From: Lentzea californiensis
Lineage (GTDB): Bacteria > Actinomycetota > Actinomycetes > Mycobacteriales > Pseudonocardiaceae
Direction of reading: 5' to 3'
DNA: 64,000 nucleotides
Assembly (NCBI RefSeq): GCF_024648825.1
Contig: NZ_JANBBE010000019.1
Location: forward strand, 1 to 64,000
This document shows positions 1 to 8,119 of this stretch, piece after piece. A program made the position numbers and the translations under genes. Under the pieces are notes generated by a model. That model saw only the letters and a list, made by a program, of their open reading frames with translations, was not told where the DNA came from and searched no databases. Position 1 is the first letter of the stretch. The number at the start of each line of letters is the position of its first letter.

Positions 1-564
1 CCGGCCGGATCCGTGGTACTGGCCGAGGACGAAACCCATCTCGACCTGCTCGCACGGGTCCGGTCCTGCTGGATGCCCACCGGCCAGCGCCACCGCATCC
101 TCACCCCTGGCACCAACATCCGCCGCACCCTGCACGGCGCGATCAACCTCGCCACCGGCACCTGGCACCACCACGTCTCCATGAAGAACGTCTCCGTGGT
201 GTTCTGCTACTTCCTGCACATGCTGCTCGACGCCTATCCCGATGCACCGGTCGTCGCGGTGATCTGTGACAACGGCGGCACCCACCACAGTGGAATCACC
301 ACGCGGTGGCTTGCCGAGCATCCCCGGCTGATGCTGATCGAAGGCGCGAAATACAGCCCACAGGACAACCCAGTCGAACGCATCTGGGCCGGCCTCAAAC
401 ACCACATCGCCAACACCGCACCCGCCACGATGGCCGGCCGCGTCCGCCAAACCCACGCCTACTTCCGCGACCGAACCACCGAACAGAACCTCACCACCGC
501 CGCACCCTGGACCAGCCCCTGGCTACCCGAAGGTTTCGGACAAGACTTCTGGCCAGGTGCTTAG
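1..564 (+). CDS. IS630-family transposase, C-terminal part (truncated by window start)
   Basis: The reading frame is open to the left edge, so the true start lies outside the window. The visible 187 residues hold the catalytic half of an IS630/Tc1-mariner DDE transposase: the first Asp region AEDETHLDL, the second Asp in VICDNGGTHHS, and the final acidic motif YSPQDNPVERIWAGLKHH (DNPVE, the third carboxylate). The fold is RNase H-like and the enzyme cuts and joins transposon ends at TA targets. All three acidic motifs are intact, so the visible part is not decayed. It ends at a TAG directly abutting an inverted repeat (561-623). Whether the N-terminal HTH domain is present cannot be judged. 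Confidence 0.85.
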   Translation, partial: PAGSVVLAEDETHLDLLARVRSCWMPTGQRHRILTPGTNIRRTLHGAINLATGTWHHHVSMKNVSVVFCYFLHMLLDAYPDAPVVAVICDNGGTHHSGITTRWLAEHPRLMLIEGAKYSPQDNPVERIWAGLKHHIANTAPATMAGRVRQTHAYFRDRTTEQNLTTAAPWTSPWLPEGFGQDFWPGA

Positions 565-623
565 GGCGTGTCCCCGCAAATCTCGTCCGCGATAGTCGAA
601 CGGACCTACGGGACACGCTCTAG
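561..623. repeat. Imperfect inverted repeat downstream of the transposase
   Basis: TTAGGGCGTGTCCCC (561-575) pairs with CGGGACACGCTCTAG (609-623) with three mismatches. A shorter GTCCG/CGGAC pair is nested between the arms. The left arm overlaps the transposase stop codon. The repeat may be the IS end joined to a second related end, a small MITE-like remnant, or a terminator hairpin. The outer ends read TTAG/CTAG, compatible with TA target use by IS630 elements, but the left IS end is outside the window, so the boundary cannot be proved. Confidence 0.5.
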
Positions 624-653
624 CGCCGCGAACGCGGATATACACTTCCGCCC

Positions 654-1052
654 GTGCCGAACTTGCGGATCAGCGAGGCCGCCGCGCTGCTCGGGGTCAG
701 TGACGACACCCTGCGCCGGTGGATCGACCAGGGCCGCCTCGCGTCCGTCGTCCTGGACAACGGGCGCAAGGGCGTCAGCGGGATCGAGCTCGCCGCGTTC
801 GCGCAGAAGATGACCGACGTGGCCGAGCCCGGCGCGACCGTAACGGCTTCCGCGCGCAACCGCATGAAGGGCATCGTCACCCGCGTCGTCAAGGACGGGG
901 TGATGGCCCAGGTCGACATGCAGGCCGGGCCCTTCCGCGTCACGTCTCTGATGAGCCGTGAGTCCGCGGACGAGCTCGGCCTGGAGGTCGGCAGCGTCGC
1001 CGTGGCCTCGATCAAGTCGACGCACGTGGTCGTCGAGATCCCCGAAGCCTGA
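654..1052 (+). CDS. HTH (MerR/excisionase-like) plus TOBE molybdate-binding regulator
   Basis: This 132-residue protein starts at GTG 654. Residues 1-50 form a winged-helix DNA-binding segment of MerR/excisionase type (LRISEAAALLGVSDDTLRRW). Residues about 64-130 form a TOBE/Mop domain (SARNRMKGIVTRVVKDG, then MAQVDMQAG and VASIKSTHVVVEIP), which in ModE and Mop proteins binds molybdate or tungstate. The architecture is that of the small actinobacterial molybdopterin-binding regulators usually found beside modABC, but no mod genes are visible here, so the ligand is inferred from the family. It is a free-standing gene between the IS remnant and a convergent operon. Confidence 0.85.
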   Translation: MPNLRISEAAALLGVSDDTLRRWIDQGRLASVVLDNGRKGVSGIELAAFAQKMTDVAEPGATVTASARNRMKGIVTRVVKDGVMAQVDMQAGPFRVTSLMSRESADELGLEVGSVAVASIKSTHVVVEIPEA

Positions 1053-1059
1053 GCGCTCA

Positions 1060-2250
1060 TTACACGAAGGCGCTCTCGCCGGTGATCGCCTTACCGACGA
1101 TCAGCGTGTTCATCTCGCGCGTGCCCTCGAACGAGTAGATCGCCTCGGCGTCGGCGAAGAACCGGGCCACGTCGTAGTCGAGCACGATGCCGTTGCCGCC
1201 GAAGATCTCCCGCGCCCAGGCGACGACCTCGCGCATCCGGGACGTGACGAACGCCTTCGCGAGCGACGAGTGCTCGTCCTGGAAGATGCCCGCGTCCTGC
1301 AGCTTCGCGAGCTGCACGAGCATGCCCCACGACGCGGTGATGTTGCCGAGCGACTGCACCAGCTTGTCCTGCACCATCTGGAAACGGGCGATCGGGCGGC
1401 CGAACTGCTCGCGCTCCTTCGCGTAGGCGAGGGCGGCCTCGTAGGCGCCGATCATCACGCCGAGCGCCTGCCAGGCGACGCCGCCGCGGGTGGCGCGAAG
1501 GATCTCCGCGACGTCGCGGAACGAGTCGATGCGCTGGAGCCGGTTCGCCTCCGGCACGCGGACGTCCGTGAGGGTGATCTCGGCGTTCTCGACGATCCGG
1601 AACGCGATCTTGCCCTCGATCTTCTCGGCCACGAAGCCGGGCGTGCCCTTCTCCACGACGAATCCCTTGACCTGGTTGTCGGCGAGGTCGCGGGCCCACA
1701 CGATCACGTAGTCGGCGAAGGTGGCGTTGCCGATCCACTTCTTGGCGCCGTTCAGCACCCACGTGTCGCCGTCGCGCTCGGCGGTGGTGCGCATGCCGCC
1801 CGCCACGTCGGAGCCGCCGAGCGGTTCGGTCATCGCGAACGCGCCGATCTTGTCCATCGCGGCCATGGAGGGCAGCCAGCGATCGCGCTGTTCCTGCGAA
1901 CCGCCCGCGTAGATCGAGTACATCGCGAGTCCGTTGTGGACGCCGAAGAACGTGGCGACCGACGCGTCGGTGCGGGTCATCTCCATCGCCAGCATGCCGG
2001 TGAGCAGGTTGCTGACGGCGGCGGGGTGCTCGCCGTAGCCCTCGTACGACAGGGCGGTGAGGCCGGCGCCGCGGAACTTGCCGATCAGCTCGTGCGGGAA
2101 CTCGCCCTTGGCCCAGTACTCGTTGACCAGCGGCTTGATCTCGGTGGTCATGAACTCGCGGGCGCTCAGCAGGATCTTGCGCTCGTCGTCGCCGAGCAGC
2201 GCCTCGTAGTTGTAGAAGTCGGCGGTCAGCTGGTCTTCCAGGCGGTTCAT
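1060..2250 (-). CDS. Acyl-CoA dehydrogenase, glutaryl-CoA dehydrogenase-like
   Basis: This 396-residue FAD flavoenzyme is the last gene of the CoA-transferase operon. Typical acyl-CoA dehydrogenase motifs are visible: FAMTEPLGGSDV and WVLNGAKKWIGNA for FAD binding, REQFGRPIARFQMVQDKL, and YSFEGTREMN with the catalytic Glu at about 375. The C-terminal half resembles glutaryl-CoA dehydrogenase, which oxidises and decarboxylates. However, the segment that holds the glutarate-binding Arg in the human enzyme (YRSAM) reads VATFF here, so a plain short-chain acyl-CoA substrate is more likely. The ATG at 2250 overlaps the stop of the 3-hydroxyacyl-CoA dehydrogenase. A longer frame upstream is antisense noise over the neighbour. 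The family is certain, the substrate is not. Confidence 0.9.
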   Translation of the reverse strand: MNRLEDQLTADFYNYEALLGDDERKILLSAREFMTTEIKPLVNEYWAKGEFPHELIGKFRGAGLTALSYEGYGEHPAAVSNLLTGMLAMEMTRTDASVATFFGVHNGLAMYSIYAGGSQEQRDRWLPSMAAMDKIGAFAMTEPLGGSDVAGGMRTTAERDGDTWVLNGAKKWIGNATFADYVIVWARDLADNQVKGFVVEKGTPGFVAEKIEGKIAFRIVENAEITLTDVRVPEANRLQRIDSFRDVAEILRATRGGVAWQALGVMIGAYEAALAYAKEREQFGRPIARFQMVQDKLVQSLGNITASWGMLVQLAKLQDAGIFQDEHSSLAKAFVTSRMREVVAWAREIFGGNGIVLDYDVARFFADAEAIYSFEGTREMNTLIVGKAITGESAFV

Positions 2251-3098
2251 CAGTTCTCCTCCAATGCCGTCAGAACGGCGAGCTGCTTGCGGTCGCGCGT
2301 CTCGGCCAGCGCCGAGTACGTGGAGGAGCCGTAAGCGTCTTCGACGGCCTTGATCAGCCGTTCGGGATCTTGCGACGGGGTGCCCAGCTGCAGACCCTGC
2401 ATGGACTTCCCGATGTGTTCGGCGAGGTGCCGGTAGCCGCCGGGGCCACCACCGAGGTGGGCGCCCAGGAACGGGCCGACGGTCGCCCAGCGCAGGCCGA
2501 GCGAGTGGGTGACGACCGCGTCCAGGTCGGCGGGCGTCACGACGCCCTGTTCGACCAGGTAGGCGGCTTCGCGGGAGAGCGCGGCCTGCAGGCGGTTGCC
2601 GACGAAACCGGGAACCTCCTTGCGTTCGACGACCGGCGTGCGGCCGAACGAGCGGTAGAACTCCACCGCCCTGGTCACGGACTCCTCGCTCGTCTGCTCC
2701 CCCGGCACGACCTCGACCAGCGGGATCACGTGCGGCGGGTTGAACGGGTGTCCGATCAGGACGCGCGAGCCGTCGATGCCCCCGGTGAACGCGGTCGAGG
2801 GGATCGCGGACGACGAGCTGAGCAGCAGCGCGTGCTCCGGGGCCTCCCGGACGAGCTCGGCGAACAGGGTCTTCTTGAACTCCAGGTCCTCCGGGCCGTT
2901 CTCCTGCACGAAGTCCGCGTCCCGCACGGCTTCCGCGACGGTCCGCACGACCTGCGCGCCGTCGGGAACGACCAGGTCGGGGCGGGGGTCCACGACGCGA
3001 ACGGTCAGGCCGTGCTCCGCGAAGAGCCGGGCCCACGAAAGTCCGATGACACCTGCACCGATGACCGCGACGGTGCCGGAATCTTCCTTGGCGCTCAT
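2250..3098 (-). CDS. 3-hydroxyacyl-CoA dehydrogenase (3-hydroxybutyryl-CoA type)
   Basis: This 282-residue NAD-dependent dehydrogenase oxidises L-3-hydroxyacyl-CoA to 3-oxoacyl-CoA. The N-terminal Rossmann fold shows VAVIGAGVIGLSWARLF (GxGxxG, residues about 10-26). The catalytic region SSSSAIPSTAFT is followed by IGHPFNPPHVIPLVEVVPG, the usual His-Pro-Phe-Asn-Pro motif of this family. The C-terminal helical domain carries EVPGFVGNRLQAAL. The gene overlaps its neighbours by ATGA on both sides (acetoacetate decarboxylase upstream, acyl-CoA dehydrogenase downstream), so it is translated as part of the operon. A carnitine 3-dehydrogenase-like or lambda-crystallin-like specificity cannot be excluded from sequence alone. 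Confidence 0.9.
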   Translation of the reverse strand: MSAKEDSGTVAVIGAGVIGLSWARLFAEHGLTVRVVDPRPDLVVPDGAQVVRTVAEAVRDADFVQENGPEDLEFKKTLFAELVREAPEHALLLSSSSAIPSTAFTGGIDGSRVLIGHPFNPPHVIPLVEVVPGEQTSEESVTRAVEFYRSFGRTPVVERKEVPGFVGNRLQAALSREAAYLVEQGVVTPADLDAVVTHSLGLRWATVGPFLGAHLGGGPGGYRHLAEHIGKSMQGLQLGTPSQDPERLIKAVEDAYGSSTYSALAETRDRKQLAVLTALEEN

Positions 3099-3814
3099 GC
3101 TTCCTCCAAGTAGTTGTGAACCGGCTTGGCGGGAGCGAGCGTCAGGTCGGTGATGACGTGGCTGGCGGAGACGACCTCCAGCACGGGGAGGTCAGCGAGC
3201 GGCGCGAGGACGTGCTGGAACAGCTGCAGGCGCGCCGGGCCGGTGTACGCAGCCTTGACCACGACGTCGGTGATCTCCGTGCGCACGAGCTCCTGCACCC
3301 GCAGCGAACCGTCATAGTCAGGGATGGTCTTCAGCATGAAGGTTGGAACCGTGATCTCCGCCTCAGCTGTGCGGTGGTCCAGTTCGTGGTGCTTGTAGCC
3401 CATGGTCGCGGTGGCCACCCGCAGCGTGCCGTAGTCGAGCGTGCCGACCAGCGCGCCGTTGTCGGCGTAGAGGCTCGGTGCGCCCATCACCTTCGGGTAG
3501 GCGCTGACCTCGCGGCCGGACGCCGTGGCGGCGAAGCTGTCCAGGTACATCGCGTGCAGGTACTCGCCGCGTTCGCCGTCGAAGACGACCTGGACCGCCT
3601 GGCCGGCCTCGGTGTACGGGCCGTAGCCGGTGACGTCGTTCATCTTCATGACCTCGAAACGGACGAGTGGCTCGTCGACCTGGAGCGGCTGCGGAACGAC
3701 GGCCCGCAACGCCTCCGGGTCGGTCCGGTAGACGATGTTCAGGTACTCGCGGTCGAAGAACCGGGGCTGCACGGCCGGAAAGGCCGGTGCGCTCAACGGT
3801 GTGATTCCCAGCAT
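3095..3814 (-). CDS. Acetoacetate decarboxylase family enzyme
   Basis: This 239-residue protein has the full acetoacetate decarboxylase fold. The signature REVSAYPKVMGAPSLY contains the Schiff-base lysine (Lys108), which in the clostridial enzyme forms the imine with acetoacetate before CO2 leaves to give acetone. Other family blocks are EYLHAMYLDS, FMLKTIPDYDGS and LAPAKPVHNYLEEA. It sits third in a coupled operon, one base after the enoyl-CoA hydratase stop and overlapping the dehydrogenase start. Its place after enzymes that make 3-oxoacyl-CoA suggests that the free 3-oxoacid is decarboxylated to a ketone. ADC-fold proteins with other activities (aldolase-dehydratases) exist, so the reaction is inferred. 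Confidence 0.88.
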   Translation of the reverse strand: MLGITPLSAPAFPAVQPRFFDREYLNIVYRTDPEALRAVVPQPLQVDEPLVRFEVMKMNDVTGYGPYTEAGQAVQVVFDGERGEYLHAMYLDSFAATASGREVSAYPKVMGAPSLYADNGALVGTLDYGTLRVATATMGYKHHELDHRTAEAEITVPTFMLKTIPDYDGSLRVQELVRTEITDVVVKAAYTGPARLQLFQHVLAPLADLPVLEVVSASHVITDLTLAPAKPVHNYLEEA

Positions 3815-3815
3815 G

Positions 3816-4559
3816 TCAGCTCCCTGTCCACTGTGGAGTGCGGCGCTCGGCGAACGCGGTCATGCCCTCGCGGACATCGGCCGTGGTCATCAGCTTCGCG
3901 CTCTCGGTGCGTTGCGCGGCCCAGGGATCAGCGGACCGCACGACCTTCTTGACGGCGGCGAGCGCCAGCGGGGCGTTCAGGGCGATCTGCTCCGCCAGCT
4001 GGAGTGCGATCGCGGTGGCCTCGCCGTTCGGCACGACCCGGTTGGCGATGCCGAGCGCGCCCGCCCGGCGGCCGTCGATCGGCTCGCCGGTCAGCAGGAT
4101 CTCCATGGCGAGGTGGTGCGGGATCCGTTGCGGCAGGCGGACGACTCCTCCACCGGCGGCGATCAGGCCGCGCTTCACCTCGGGCAGGCCGAACCGCGCG
4201 TCCTCGGCGGCGACGATCAGGTCACAGCCCAGGGCGAGCTCGAACCCGCCGCCGAGCGCGAAGCCCTCGACCGCAGCGATCATCGGCTTGGTCAGTTCTG
4301 CCTCGGTGAGGCCGCCGAGGCCGCGATCGCCGACCACCGGCGACTCGCCCTTCAGCGCGGCCTTGAGGTCCATGCCCGCGCTGAACGAGCCGCCTGCACC
4401 GGTGAGCACGCCCACGCGCAGTTCCGGCGTGGCCTCCAGTTCGTCCAGTGCGGCGGCGAGTTGCGTCGCGACGGCCGCGTTGACGGCGTTGCGGGCCTCT
4501 GGCCGGTCGATCGTGATCAGCAGTGCCGATCCGACGCGTTCGGTGCGCACGACAGTCAT
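3816..4559 (-). CDS. Enoyl-CoA hydratase/isomerase (crotonase family)
   Basis: This 247-residue crotonase-fold enzyme probably hydrates 2-enoyl-CoA to 3-hydroxyacyl-CoA. Both oxyanion-hole segments are present (GGSFSAGMDL and VEGFALGGGFELAL). Both catalytic glutamates of classical hydratases are seen, Glu107 in GGGFEL and Glu127 in FGLPEVKRG. The ATG at 4559 overlaps the CoA-transferase stop by ATGA, and the stop lies one base before the decarboxylase start. The order hydratase then dehydrogenase fits consecutive beta-oxidation steps. Isomerase or hydrolase activity of crotonase relatives is possible, but the two retained Glu residues favour hydration. Confidence 0.9.
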   Translation of the reverse strand: MTVVRTERVGSALLITIDRPEARNAVNAAVATQLAAALDELEATPELRVGVLTGAGGSFSAGMDLKAALKGESPVVGDRGLGGLTEAELTKPMIAAVEGFALGGGFELALGCDLIVAAEDARFGLPEVKRGLIAAGGGVVRLPQRIPHHLAMEILLTGEPIDGRRAGALGIANRVVPNGEATAIALQLAEQIALNAPLALAAVKKVVRSADPWAAQRTESAKLMTTADVREGMTAFAERRTPQWTGS

Positions 4560-5719
4560 GCCAGCACTCCCTTTTCCAGTTCGGCGAGGACTTCAGCGGT
4601 GTCCTGCCCCGGCAGCGGGGCGAGACGGCGGACGGTGGCGGGCGTGGCGGAGAAACGGACGGGGATGCCGATCGACCGGATCGCGCCCTCGCTCGGGTGC
4701 TGCACGACGTCGAGCAGGTGGCCGTCGCGGACGTACGGGTCCTCGTGCGCCTTGTCGAGCTCCAGCACCGGCCCGAACGGGATGCTGTGCTTGGCGCACA
4801 CCTCTCCCCATTCCTCGGTGGGCAGCGCGGACGCGCACTCGTCGACCAGTCCCATCAGGTCGTCGCTGTCGCCTGGGTCGATGCGCTCGCCGGCGACGCG
4901 CGGGTCGTCGACCAGGTCGGGACGGCCCGCGGCGGCGAAGAAGTCGCGGAAGTTCTGCGGGTTGTAGGGCACGACGCAGGCGAGGCCGTCCCTGGTGTGC
5001 ACGGCGTGGTGGCCCTTGGCCATCGAGAGGGTGAAGCCCGTCGGCCCCTCCTCCGGCACGAACGCGTGCCCCGCGAGGTGCTCGACCAGGTTGAACGCGA
5101 TCATCGTGTCGGCCATGGGGATTTCGACGCGCTGGCCCTGCCCGGTGTTGTTCCGGTGCACCAGCGCGGCGAGCACGCTGTAGGCGATGGTCAGCGACGA
5201 CACCTTGTCGCCGATGATCGTCGGCAGGTAGACCGGCCTGCCGAGGGCGCGGTTCGCGATGTCGACCAGTCCGGACGCGCCCTGGACCGTCTCGTCGTAG
5301 GCGGCGGTGCCCGCGCGGTCGGAGTCGCCGCGGAAGCCCTGGGCGTGGGCGTAGACCAGGCCGGGGTTGCGTTCGGCGACGTCCGCGTAGTCCAGGCCGA
5401 GCCTGCTCAGCGCGCCCGGTCGCATGTTGGTGATCAGCACGTCGGCCGTGCCGATCAGCGCGAGGGCGGTCTCGCGGTCGTCCTCGTCCTTCAGGTTCAG
5501 GTTGATGCTGCGCTTGTTCCGGTTGACGTTGAGGCTCAACGGGGTCATGCCCGGCGTGGTGCGGTAGCGGCCGTTGCGGACGGTGTCCACAGGCGACTCG
5601 ATCTTGATCACGTCGGCGCCGAGGTCTCCGAGGATCTGGGCCGCGTACGGGCCCATCACCACGGTCGAGAGGTCGATCACGCGCACGCCGTCCAGCGGAC
5701 CGGCGGTGATGTCCTTCAT
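4556..5719 (-). CDS. Family III CoA transferase (CaiB/BaiF)
   Basis: This is the first gene of the leftward operon, encoding 387 residues. CaiB/BaiF enzymes move CoA between carboxylic acids through an aspartyl anhydride. The conserved block AAYDETVQGASG carries the catalytic Asp142. The N-terminal GVRVIDLSTVVMGPYAAQIL and NRNKRSINLNLK are family signatures. The start chosen is ATG 5719, preceded by AAAGGACG at good spacing. A longer frame to 5755 has no ribosome site. Its role is to activate an incoming acid, with an acyl-CoA or 3-oxoacyl-CoA as possible donor. An inverted repeat (5799-5835) lies about 80 bp upstream, behind the LysR gene. Confidence 0.9.
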   Translation of the reverse strand: MKDITAGPLDGVRVIDLSTVVMGPYAAQILGDLGADVIKIESPVDTVRNGRYRTTPGMTPLSLNVNRNKRSINLNLKDEDDRETALALIGTADVLITNMRPGALSRLGLDYADVAERNPGLVYAHAQGFRGDSDRAGTAAYDETVQGASGLVDIANRALGRPVYLPTIIGDKVSSLTIAYSVLAALVHRNNTGQGQRVEIPMADTMIAFNLVEHLAGHAFVPEEGPTGFTLSMAKGHHAVHTRDGLACVVPYNPQNFRDFFAAAGRPDLVDDPRVAGERIDPGDSDDLMGLVDECASALPTEEWGEVCAKHSIPFGPVLELDKAHEDPYVRDGHLLDVVQHPSEGAIRSIGIPVRFSATPATVRRLAPLPGQDTAEVLAELEKGVLA

Positions 5720-5798
5720 CGTTCGTCCTTTCGCACCTGTTCGTTCCTGCACCACCGAAGTTAGTGAAGAACCAGGAGAAAGGGAACGATCATGTCGC

Positions 5799-5835
5799 GA
5801 ACAATGGTATGACCACAGCGGTCACACCATTGTTC
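5799..5835. promoter_or_regulatory. Near-perfect inverted repeat upstream of the CoA-transferase operon
   Basis: GAACAATGGTATGACC (5799-5814), a five-base spacer, then GGTCACACCATTGTTC (5820-5835): 15 of 16 positions pair. The right arm covers the last base pairs of the LysR stop codon, and the left arm is about 80 bp before the operon start. It may be the operator for the LysR protein or another dimeric regulator, or the LysR terminator. No T-run follows on the minus strand, which favours an operator or a dual role. Confidence 0.6.
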
Positions 5836-6742
5836 ATTTGACGATGGGCTCCGCGAACACTTCTTTCGCGACCGCGACGATGTCCTCGATGTCGCCGCCG
5901 CTCGCCCGGTCGCGGCGCCACAGCAGTCCGGTGTCGAGCTGCGCGCGGAAGTCCTCGAACGGCAGGATCGCCATGTTGTCCAGCTGGTAGCCGCGCATGG
6001 AGCTGTCCTCGTCGAGCATCGACACGGAGAACCCGAGGCCGCCCGAGACGATCTCCGAGGTGCCCTGGTAGCCGGTGTTGCTCAGCTGGATGCGCTTTTT
6101 GATGCCCAGCTCGTGCAATTGCCGGTCGAGCTGCTCGAAATACGCGGGCATGATTTCCTCGGGCGACTTCGCATAGGCGAGCTCGGTGAGATCGGCCAGT
6201 TTGACCGATTCCCGGCCTTCGAACCGGTCGGCGGGCACCACGGCGCCGAGGCGTTCCGACATGACGTGCAGCGTGTCGAGCGAGGCCTCCTGCACGGGCA
6301 GCCGCGCCAGCGTGAGCGCGAGCCTGCCGTCCTTCACCGCCGCGACGAGGTCCGTGGTCGTACCAGGCCAGCGCTTGACCTCGAAGCACCCCGCGACCCG
6401 TTCCGCCAGCAGCGTCAGCCGTTCCCGCAGCACCGGGTGGACGCCCGCGGGCATGCCGACGAACACCGTGGACCTGGCGGCGTGCGTCGCCTGGTCGAGG
6501 CGCCAGCGGATGGACCCGACCCGGTCGAGCACGTCGCGCGCGATCGGCAGGAGGGCGGTGCCGGCGTCGGTCAGCGCCACGTGGTGGGTGCTGCGGTCGA
6601 ACAGCGGGCGGCCCAGTTCGTGTTCGAGGTCCTTGATGCGCCGGCTCAGCGGGGAGGCGGCCATGTGCAGCTTCCGCGCGGCCGCGGAGAAGTTCAGTTC
6701 CTCGGCGACCGCGACGAAGTAGCGGAGGTGCAGCAGTTCCAC
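5834..6742 (-). CDS. LysR-family transcriptional regulator
   Basis: This 302-residue LysR regulator starts at GTG 6742. Residues 1-60 hold the winged HTH (LRYFVAVAEELNFSAAARKL, then PLSRRIKDLEHELGRPLF), followed by the effector domain in two Rossmann-like halves. The LysR substrate fold is seen in FVGMPAGVHPVL. It lies upstream of the five-gene CoA operon in the same direction and is divergent from the FAD oxidoreductase at 6833, so it could control either or both. The effector is unknown. An acyl-CoA or organic acid made by the operon would fit but is inference. Confidence 0.92.
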   Translation of the reverse strand: MELLHLRYFVAVAEELNFSAAARKLHMAASPLSRRIKDLEHELGRPLFDRSTHHVALTDAGTALLPIARDVLDRVGSIRWRLDQATHAARSTVFVGMPAGVHPVLRERLTLLAERVAGCFEVKRWPGTTTDLVAAVKDGRLALTLARLPVQEASLDTLHVMSERLGAVVPADRFEGRESVKLADLTELAYAKSPEEIMPAYFEQLDRQLHELGIKKRIQLSNTGYQGTSEIVSGGLGFSVSMLDEDSSMRGYQLDNMAILPFEDFRAQLDTGLLWRRDRASGGDIEDIVAVAKEVFAEPIVK

Positions 6743-6832
6743 GTGATCCAGACTAGGCCGTTCGGGGCATCCTGTTCGTCTTCACCGTGACGCGCGATGT
6801 CCGGCTACCGGCCTCTGCCGCCGCCTCCCCCT

Positions 6833-8119
6833 ATGGTGCGCCGCGTGTCCATCGAGCAACCTGCCGCCTTCCGCCCGCGAGCGATCACGGAGGTCCTCCG
6901 TCCGGCGACGGCGGACGAGGTCGTGGAGATCGTCCGGTCCGGCAGGCGTCCGCTGCACCCGATCAGCAAGGGTTACAACTGGGGCCTGGGTTCGGGTCTG
7001 CCGGTCGGTGACGGTGCCACCGTCCTCGACCTGTCAGGCCTGGACCGCGTGCGCGCACTCGATGTCGAACGCGGCTACGCGGTGGTGGAACCGGGCGTGA
7101 GCCAGGGCGCGCTCGCGGAGTTGTTGCGGGGCACGCCGAGGATCTTCAACCTCACCACGTCCTCGTTGCGCACCAGCATCATCGGCAACGCGCTGGAGCG
7201 TGGCGTCGGCGTGCACCGCGCCCGCGCCGAGGACCTGGTCGGACTGGAGGTGGTGCTCGCCGACGGCCGGCGCGAGCAGGTCGGCTGGTGGCCGGGGGTG
7301 TCGGCCGTCCCGCGCCCGCACGGCCTCGGGCCGACGCTCACCCACCTGTTCACGCAGTCGTCGTTCGCGGTCGTCACCGCCGCCGTGGTCCGGCTGCTGC
7401 CCAGGCCCGAGGAGGTGCGGCTGCTGCCGTTCACCTTCGCGCCCGACGACCTCGCCGACGCGGTGGACGCGCTGCGGTCGTGGACGGACCAGCGGCTGGT
7501 CCCGCCGACCACCAAGATCTACAACCCGGTCGCGGCACAGGCGGACGGCTACCTCGCGCACGTCTGCCTCAGCGGGGCGGGCGAGGTCGTGGAGGCGCTC
7601 AGCTCAGTCCTCCTCGGTGCGGCACGGCGTTCGCCACTCGTCGCGGCACCGGCCTCCACCGCGGACGAGGTGGTCCGCGCGACGTACGCGGGTGATCCCG
7701 ATCCGGCCGACACGTGGTTCCTGCGCAGGACCGCGGGACGCCCGGCCGAGCGGGTCGACGCCGAACTCGGGTTGCTGATGTTCCTGCCGCTCGTCCCGTT
7801 CTCGGGGGAGGCGGTCGCGCTCACCGAGAAGCTGATCCGCGACTGCTGCGCGTCGACGCCCGCGGTCACCGTCAACGTCCACGACAACGAAGCCGTCGAC
7901 CACGTCATCGCCATCGGCTTCCCGGCGGACGATCCCGCGGCCGTCGCGGAGGCACGGGAGACGCTCGACCGGTTGCACCAAGTGTTTGCGGCACACGGTT
8001 TCCTGCCGTACCGGCGGGATGTCGACAGGCCAGGGGCGGCGACGGCGCTGCAGGCGAGGATCGGGCAGGCCCTCGATCCGGACGGCGTGTTCGCGCTCGG
8101 ACGGTACTCAGCCGGCTAG
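6833..8119 (+). CDS. FAD-linked oxidoreductase (PCMH/VAO type)
   Basis: This protein of about 428 residues has an N-terminal PCMH FAD-binding domain: ITEVLRPATADEVVEIV, then HPISKGYNWGLGSGLPVG and VVEPGVSQGALAELL, the usual order in vanillyl-alcohol oxidase relatives. The C-terminal half is a substrate-binding domain ending in PDGVFALGRYSAG. No His or Cys for covalent FAD attachment could be assigned. The start is unsure. ATG 6833 is chosen because the frame upstream to 6797 is proline-rich, and neither start has a clear ribosome site. GTG 6845 is another option. The gene is divergent from the LysR gene and convergent with the SARP gene, overlapping the latter by 12 bp. Substrate unknown. Confidence 0.82.
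   Translation: MVRRVSIEQPAAFRPRAITEVLRPATADEVVEIVRSGRRPLHPISKGYNWGLGSGLPVGDGATVLDLSGLDRVRALDVERGYAVVEPGVSQGALAELLRGTPRIFNLTTSSLRTSIIGNALERGVGVHRARAEDLVGLEVVLADGRREQVGWWPGVSAVPRPHGLGPTLTHLFTQSSFAVVTAAVVRLLPRPEEVRLLPFTFAPDDLADAVDALRSWTDQRLVPPTTKIYNPVAAQADGYLAHVCLSGAGEVVEALSSVLLGAARRSPLVAAPASTADEVVRATYAGDPDPADTWFLRRTAGRPAERVDAELGLLMFLPLVPFSGEAVALTEKLIRDCCASTPAVTVNVHDNEAVDHVIAIGFPADDPAAVAEARETLDRLHQVFAAHGFLPYRRDVDRPGAATALQARIGQALDPDGVFALGRYSAG

Noticed and set aside
1060-3036. A 658-codon reading frame on the minus strand across two genes
   Set aside because: The first 260 codons are arginine/proline-rich shadow of the 3-hydroxyacyl-CoA dehydrogenase. The real acyl-CoA dehydrogenase begins at 2250.
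1060-5719. Glutarate catabolism operon (glutaryl-CoA dehydrogenase plus glutarate CoA transferase)
   Set aside because: The acyl-CoA dehydrogenase resembles the glutaryl type, but the segment with the glutarate-binding Arg is replaced (VATFF). The acetoacetate decarboxylase fits a ketone route better.
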